Position numbers and translations under genes: made by a program. A model generated the notes under the pieces. The model was not told where the DNA came from. It searched no databases and saw only the letters and a list, made by a program, of their open reading frames with translations. This document shows positions 11,101 to 13,934 of a stretch of 13,934 bases of DNA, piece after piece (within the stretch, counting starts at the first letter, position 1; each line of letters starts with the position of its first letter). The stretch lies in assembly GCA_018623995.1 (NCBI GenBank), contig JAAZUV010000022.1, positions 1 to 13,934 on the forward strand, given 5' to 3'. Origin of the DNA: Methanobacteriota archaeon (lineage in GTDB: Archaea > Thermoplasmatota > Poseidoniia > Poseidoniales > Poseidoniaceae).

Positions 11101-13934
11101 GGATTCAAGGGTGGCGATTGGACGGGTAATGGATACGCCATCGGCGCTCAGCACTTGCGTACATGGGCTGAGGTTCGATTGCAGCAATCCTCAGCAGCGG
11201 GCGGCTTGGATTTCGGATGGGTTCCGTTCGATCCATGTCCAGATGCTGCAGAACTCGATATCAGCAACGTTCTCTACTCGCCAACAAATTTCGATCGTGA
11301 CGGAAGCGCAGGGAATATTTCCATCAGTGGTAACCTGCTCTTCTTGGACAATCAAACAGCCATTGAACAGCACATCGTTCGTGCGTACCTCGTCCCTCTA
11401 GTCGAGGCCTTTGATGGCGTAAGTGGACTCAACACGCCAGAGCGCCTGCTCGAGGTCAACATCACCGATTCAAGTGGATTCTTTACCATCGAAGGCGCTC
11501 CTGTCGAGATGATCCAACCTGGCTTTGGAGCCATTATGATCGAGGTCGAACAAAAGGGATACGTTTCTGGCCAGACAATTCTGACCGCAAATTCGACGGT
11601 TCAAGGACCTGCGAATGCTTGGTGGATGAACGTCACAGACGATGCAACGCTCAACCACACGTCTCCTGGTGCAATCGATGCACCGATCGTTGGTGCCGGA
11701 GCAACCACGACCATTGAAGGCTTCATCGGTTACGAGCAGTTACCGTTTACGGATGCATCATTGGTCGTCAATTCGACCGTATGGCTTTCGTTTACTTCAT
11801 CGGTCGATGGAGCACAGAACTTGACAACACAAGTCAGTCCATCTGGAACATGGTCGTTTGAATTGACACTCGATGAACTTGAAACAAAAACCAACGTGAG
11901 TGCTACTCTAGGTTACGACGGATGGGTGCAAACCGAAGACGGAATCACGGGTCCAACCTATCACTTGCGCCCAACCCAAACAGCGTTCACGCTCGATATC
12001 CGTGATGCTCCAAACCTCACGGCTACATTGGAAGGTCCTGGAACAAACTCAAGTCTCCTCCTCCTCAACAACGACATCTACGTCAATGGTACCGCCTTGA
12101 CCATCGGTGCTTCTCCGGTAGGCATGGCTGGTAATCTCTCATTCGAAATGCGAGAAAACAACAGTGGTGGTGATTGGACTGAGATCTTCAATGTCACCGT
12201 GAATGGTGCATTCAGCATCCAGCACTTCCTCAACGCATCGGATGTCAACGTAGCTGCAGGAATCCTAGAAGTCCGCTTGCGTTTCTATCCTGACCTCTAC
12301 GAATCAACCGACGATGCGAACCTCAGTACGGGTGATCCTTACGCATTGGTTGGCATCCTGAACTTCGAAGTGATAGCAACTCCACAATTACGCGGAGAGC
12401 CAACGAACGTTCTGGTACAGATTTCGGATCACATGGGTGTCGAAGTCGGACTTGCTGTACCGGGAGATTACTCCTTCTCGTTTGATGGAACATGGGTCAA
12501 CACGACCTCTGATCCTGATTCATCGCTCATTACATTGTCCTGGCAACTGGATTCGACCTTGCGACCTGGTGACTATGTGTTTGACATCCTCTACAACGGA
12601 TCAACACTCTATCAGCCAGGAAATGCATCGGGATTGATTCGAGTCCAAGCCGAGATTGGTTGGAACCTGACAATCCTCCAAGATTGGACGCACTTGGGCA
12701 ATACAACCTACATCGTAGGTGACATCTTTGATGGACAGTTCACGACTGAACGTGTTCTTGGAAACGATACCATCATTGCCATGACCATGCTCGATGGCGA
12801 TGGTTTCCCGATCGATTTGGCAAATGGCATGCTGGACAATGCTACCGGTGAATTCAACCTCACAGTTGTCATGCCAACCACGCTTCCATCGAATGGGTAC
12901 GAGGTTGCTGTTGATTTCAACTTCGAAGCGATGGCCCCTGCTGGTGGCGCGTATTACCGCGTCGTTGATTCATCGACGCCACCGAACCCACCAACATTGC
13001 CGAGTTTGACAGTCGGTATCGAATCTGAATTCCTGCTGGAGGAAGAATTGAGTGCGATGGAATTCGTTTCAGGCGATCAAGTGACCTTCAATACAACCGT
13101 GTTTGATGTTGCCGATCGTTCGAACATATCCGGTGTTACCGTAGAATACATTTGGGACTTTGGAAACTCCAATCAGACCATTGGTACCGCCGTCACCGAT
13201 GCTGAAGGAAACGCTTCATTCACATGGGCGACAGCAAGTCTCGCACCAGGCGACTACGTTCTACAGATGTTTGTCGCTGATGATTTGACCGACCCTCTTG
13301 CCGTTGGAAACAGTCGCCGAACAGGAAACAGCACGCTCGTCGATGTGACCGTACAAGTGCCTACCGACATTCGAATTGACGTCTTGCCATCGACCATTAC
13401 AGCGGGTGTTCCTTTCAATATGCAAGGACAAATTCTCGATGACGATGACCCTGCACGTGCTATGATTTCCGGTGTTCGACTTGATGTCTATTGGCAGTCA
13501 AACCCCGAGGAACTTCTGCGCAGTGGTGTTCCAACTCTTTCGAATGGAAGCTTCAACCTCACCGTTCCGACAGACACAGCCAACAACGGTACTGTACGTG
13601 GTCCACGTACGCTCGTTGTTGAAGTTCTCGAGGACTCCTCTCCGTACTACCTGCCTTCCAACACCTCGTCTGCGATTTTCGTCTTCGGCGTGACACAGCT
13701 CGAAGGATTGCAACCGGGTAACCCGGTTCTTGTCAATCGCGGCGAGACAGTGAATTTGAGCGCTACCTTGGTCGAATCAAGCTTCAACTTCAGGCCACTT
13801 GGAAATCTGAGTGTAACGACCAAATTCCATGAAACATGGTTGCCATCTGTCACAACAGACGGGTCAGGGATTGCCAACACCTCTTTTGCAATTCCATCAA
13901 GTCATCCGCTCGGTTTGATTGTGGTCAGTTACTA
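8116..13934 (+). CDS. Giant secreted protein: calcium-binding DxDxDG repeats, transglutaminase-like domain, sequon-rich beta repeats; C-terminus beyond window
   Basis: The frame is open for 1939 codons from ATG 8116 to the window edge; the nearest upstream in-frame stop is TAA at 8110-8112. The basic leader (KLDRSNRR, 16-23) and hydrophobic segment (about 27-43), with a possible cleavage site near A52, indicate export by Sec. Residues 55-719 hold many DxDxDGxxD repeats of thrombospondin type 3 or EF-hand-loop type, expected to bind Ca2+, with 16 cysteines. Residues about 940-1045 form a transglutaminase-like domain: C973 (EGTCAEFAT), H1013 (QHLRTWAEV) and D1039 (WVPFDPCP) give an intact triad, with ARVIGLPARLVSG between. 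The remainder is beta-rich, resembling strings of Ig-like or macroglobulin-like domains. It has no cysteine and more than 30 NxS/T sequons. Activity could be peptide hydrolysis or protein cross-linking; the sequence does not decide. The real length, anchor and C-terminal domain are unknown. Confidence 0.88.
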   Translation, partial: MNGADTLKTGSSGTSKLDRSNRRTVAQSVFLVALMVFSTLTAIDFVTEEVSAASDLDGDGLTYGLEYLINTAATDWDSDNDGLPDGWEWKYGLDPLSATGGDGAVGDPDGDGMSNLQEYSYLQPSNWDNPATTGVLDNGVWWNGTIPVNDWNEEDSMQFNQPKCGDTGSDGQGNTILCDEDPVGNVCANGFDDDKDGQVDGSDSDNDGDADCSSDDDDGDGIADEDPNGWDTDGDGMPDGWEAANGLNATSASNADGANGDPDGDGLINLMEYVNPSWTTNCGGVPCFRQGPDGVPTETVSPCDPVQGIGPGACATLTAEVDGITSTNPQDSDTDNDGLNDSYEALTLLTDPTSSDTDSDGIPDGVEINGAYGNPPQASDPRDNNTDGDAFDDGDEDANGNGIIDPGETDPTRREDSGDQDNDGIQNWEENLSCTEWNVADTDFGGINDGDERNVSHGTDPCDSLVNFATTFVSFSAANQLFLADATGFNPNGGIGYYNNSGAYTTFSYLSASWTSNALQGVSPAPTGTPTSIESRNGSFCHTSANQDGTIGTTRTYCDDDYTDSDADGLADWEELLGTYGWFSNPTLADTDGDGVSDYDEVFDNTDPTEPCFNTLDPDGDGINSYFENTTGCNLAFIGINNGSTDIWVTDYLSVDTDSGGVDDRTEYFDNTNPENDPSDDLLPDDFDNDGIPDAVENATGSDWRNPDTDGGGMLDGAECPQQFWFFNCVGAPFNLFDPTDDLPQNDVIFWANNTTGVVDLDIEKYWRKYTNDIPTGNSYTHDNSVHPASEVVPPFTNLTHMASTSFANDTITWQITYNFPVGEGALTLPASTTNVSFWADSAVILSRTNDTHRYEVDGGFVEEIVVQQPEYYFDWSTLASSSIAGQGFPYETALPDYYTDLTDSRSVVYNITSAVINDASAVNAYDQALALQTFLRDGNATTEFKLNFDGSGLVDGEDLTQFMLEVANEGTCAEFATTYVTMARVIGLPARLVSGFKGGDWTGNGYAIGAQHLRTWAEVRLQQSSAAGGLDFGWVPFDPCPDAAELDISNVLYSPTNFDRDGSAGNISISGNLLFLDNQTAIEQHIVRAYLVPLVEAFDGVSGLNTPERLLEVNITDSSGFFTIEGAPVEMIQPGFGAIMIEVEQKGYVSGQTILTANSTVQGPANAWWMNVTDDATLNHTSPGAIDAPIVGAGATTTIEGFIGYEQLPFTDASLVVNSTVWLSFTSSVDGAQNLTTQVSPSGTWSFELTLDELETKTNVSATLGYDGWVQTEDGITGPTYHLRPTQTAFTLDIRDAPNLTATLEGPGTNSSLLLLNNDIYVNGTALTIGASPVGMAGNLSFEMRENNSGGDWTEIFNVTVNGAFSIQHFLNASDVNVAAGILEVRLRFYPDLYESTDDANLSTGDPYALVGILNFEVIATPQLRGEPTNVLVQISDHMGVEVGLAVPGDYSFSFDGTWVNTTSDPDSSLITLSWQLDSTLRPGDYVFDILYNGSTLYQPGNASGLIRVQAEIGWNLTILQDWTHLGNTTYIVGDIFDGQFTTERVLGNDTIIAMTMLDGDGFPIDLANGMLDNATGEFNLTVVMPTTLPSNGYEVAVDFNFEAMAPAGGAYYRVVDSSTPPNPPTLPSLTVGIESEFLLEEELSAMEFVSGDQVTFNTTVFDVADRSNISGVTVEYIWDFGNSNQTIGTAVTDAEGNASFTWATASLAPGDYVLQMFVADDLTDPLAVGNSRRTGNSTLVDVTVQVPTDIRIDVLPSTITAGVPFNMQGQILDDDDPARAMISGVRLDVYWQSNPEELLRSGVPTLSNGSFNLTVPTDTANNGTVRGPRTLVVEVLEDSSPYYLPSNTSSAIFVFGVTQLEGLQPGNPVLVNRGETVNLSATLVESSFNFRPLGNLSVTTKFHETWLPSVTTDGSGIANTSFAIPSSHPLGLIVVSY
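8344..8472 (+). repeat. 43-residue internal repeat, copy 1
   Basis: This unit begins DSDNDGLPDGWE and ends with DPDGDGMSNLQEY. It matches copy 2 at 8806-8934 with the same length (129 bp, 43 residues) and 27 identical residues of 43 by hand alignment without gaps. Each unit holds two calcium-loop motifs flanking a GWExxxGL segment, so it looks like a paired-loop module. Confidence 0.8.
8806..8934 (+). repeat. 43-residue internal repeat, copy 2
   Basis: This unit begins DTDGDGMPDGWE and ends DPDGDGLINLMEY, aligning without gaps to copy 1 462 bp upstream. The intervening stretch is a very acidic segment with three of the four cysteine-flanked Asp runs (DDDKDGQVDGSDSDNDGDAD), so the two copies are not directly adjacent. 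Confidence 0.8.
10936..11250 (+). other. Transglutaminase-like domain within the giant surface protein
   Basis: This is the only recognisable catalytic domain in the giant protein. The order and context of C973, H1013 and D1039 follow the transglutaminase-like (papain-fold) pattern: GxCxxFA, then ARxxGxPAR, then a His followed by W-E-V, then WxxFDP. The His sits in QHLRTWAEV rather than the commoner HAWVEV form. Family members include peptidases and cross-linking enzymes. Flanking beta-rich sequence suggests it is presented outside the cell. Confidence 0.85.

Overview
The window reads as a piece of a marine archaeal genome, most likely a Marine Group II euryarchaeon (Candidatus Poseidoniales). 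This assignment is an inference. It rests on the archaeal-looking tRNA-Leu, the compact gene layout, a lipoate-dependent branched-chain 2-oxoacid dehydrogenase operon of the kind found in aerobic heterotrophs, and very large secreted Asp-rich and beta-rich surface proteins. No rRNA or other definitive marker lies in the window.

Minus strand, 1-4129: a tightly packed operon transcribed right to left, in the order lipA (lipoyl synthase), E1 alpha, E1 beta and E2 (lipoyl acyltransferase, cut by the left edge). lipA and E1 alpha overlap by 4 bp, E1 alpha and E1 beta are 4 bp apart, and E1 beta and E2 are 2 bp apart. Each gene has a recognisable Shine-Dalgarno sequence. Sequence motifs favour the branched-chain 2-oxoacid dehydrogenase complex, which converts the 2-oxoacids of Val, Leu and Ile to acyl-CoA. 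lipA makes the cofactor carried by Lys44 of E2. E3 and a lipoyl/octanoyl transferase are not in the window.

Positions 4130-4245 form a divergent promoter region with one self-complementary TATA-like octamer. Plus strand, 4246-5104: a short-chain dehydrogenase of the pteridine-reductase type and a tRNA-Leu(TAA) with encoded CCA.

Plus strand, 5197-13934: two exported proteins. The first is a 952-residue type I membrane protein made of beta-sandwich-like repeats. It has a PEP/transmembrane/Arg-Arg segment resembling a PEP-CTERM signal, followed by a strongly acidic tail. The second runs off the right edge after 1939 residues. It has a signal segment, about 660 residues of calcium-binding DxDxDG repeats with 16 cysteines, a transglutaminase-like domain with an intact Cys-His-Asp triad, and about 900 cysteine-free residues rich in N-glycosylation sequons. 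This protein and its neighbour are the least conventional part of the window.
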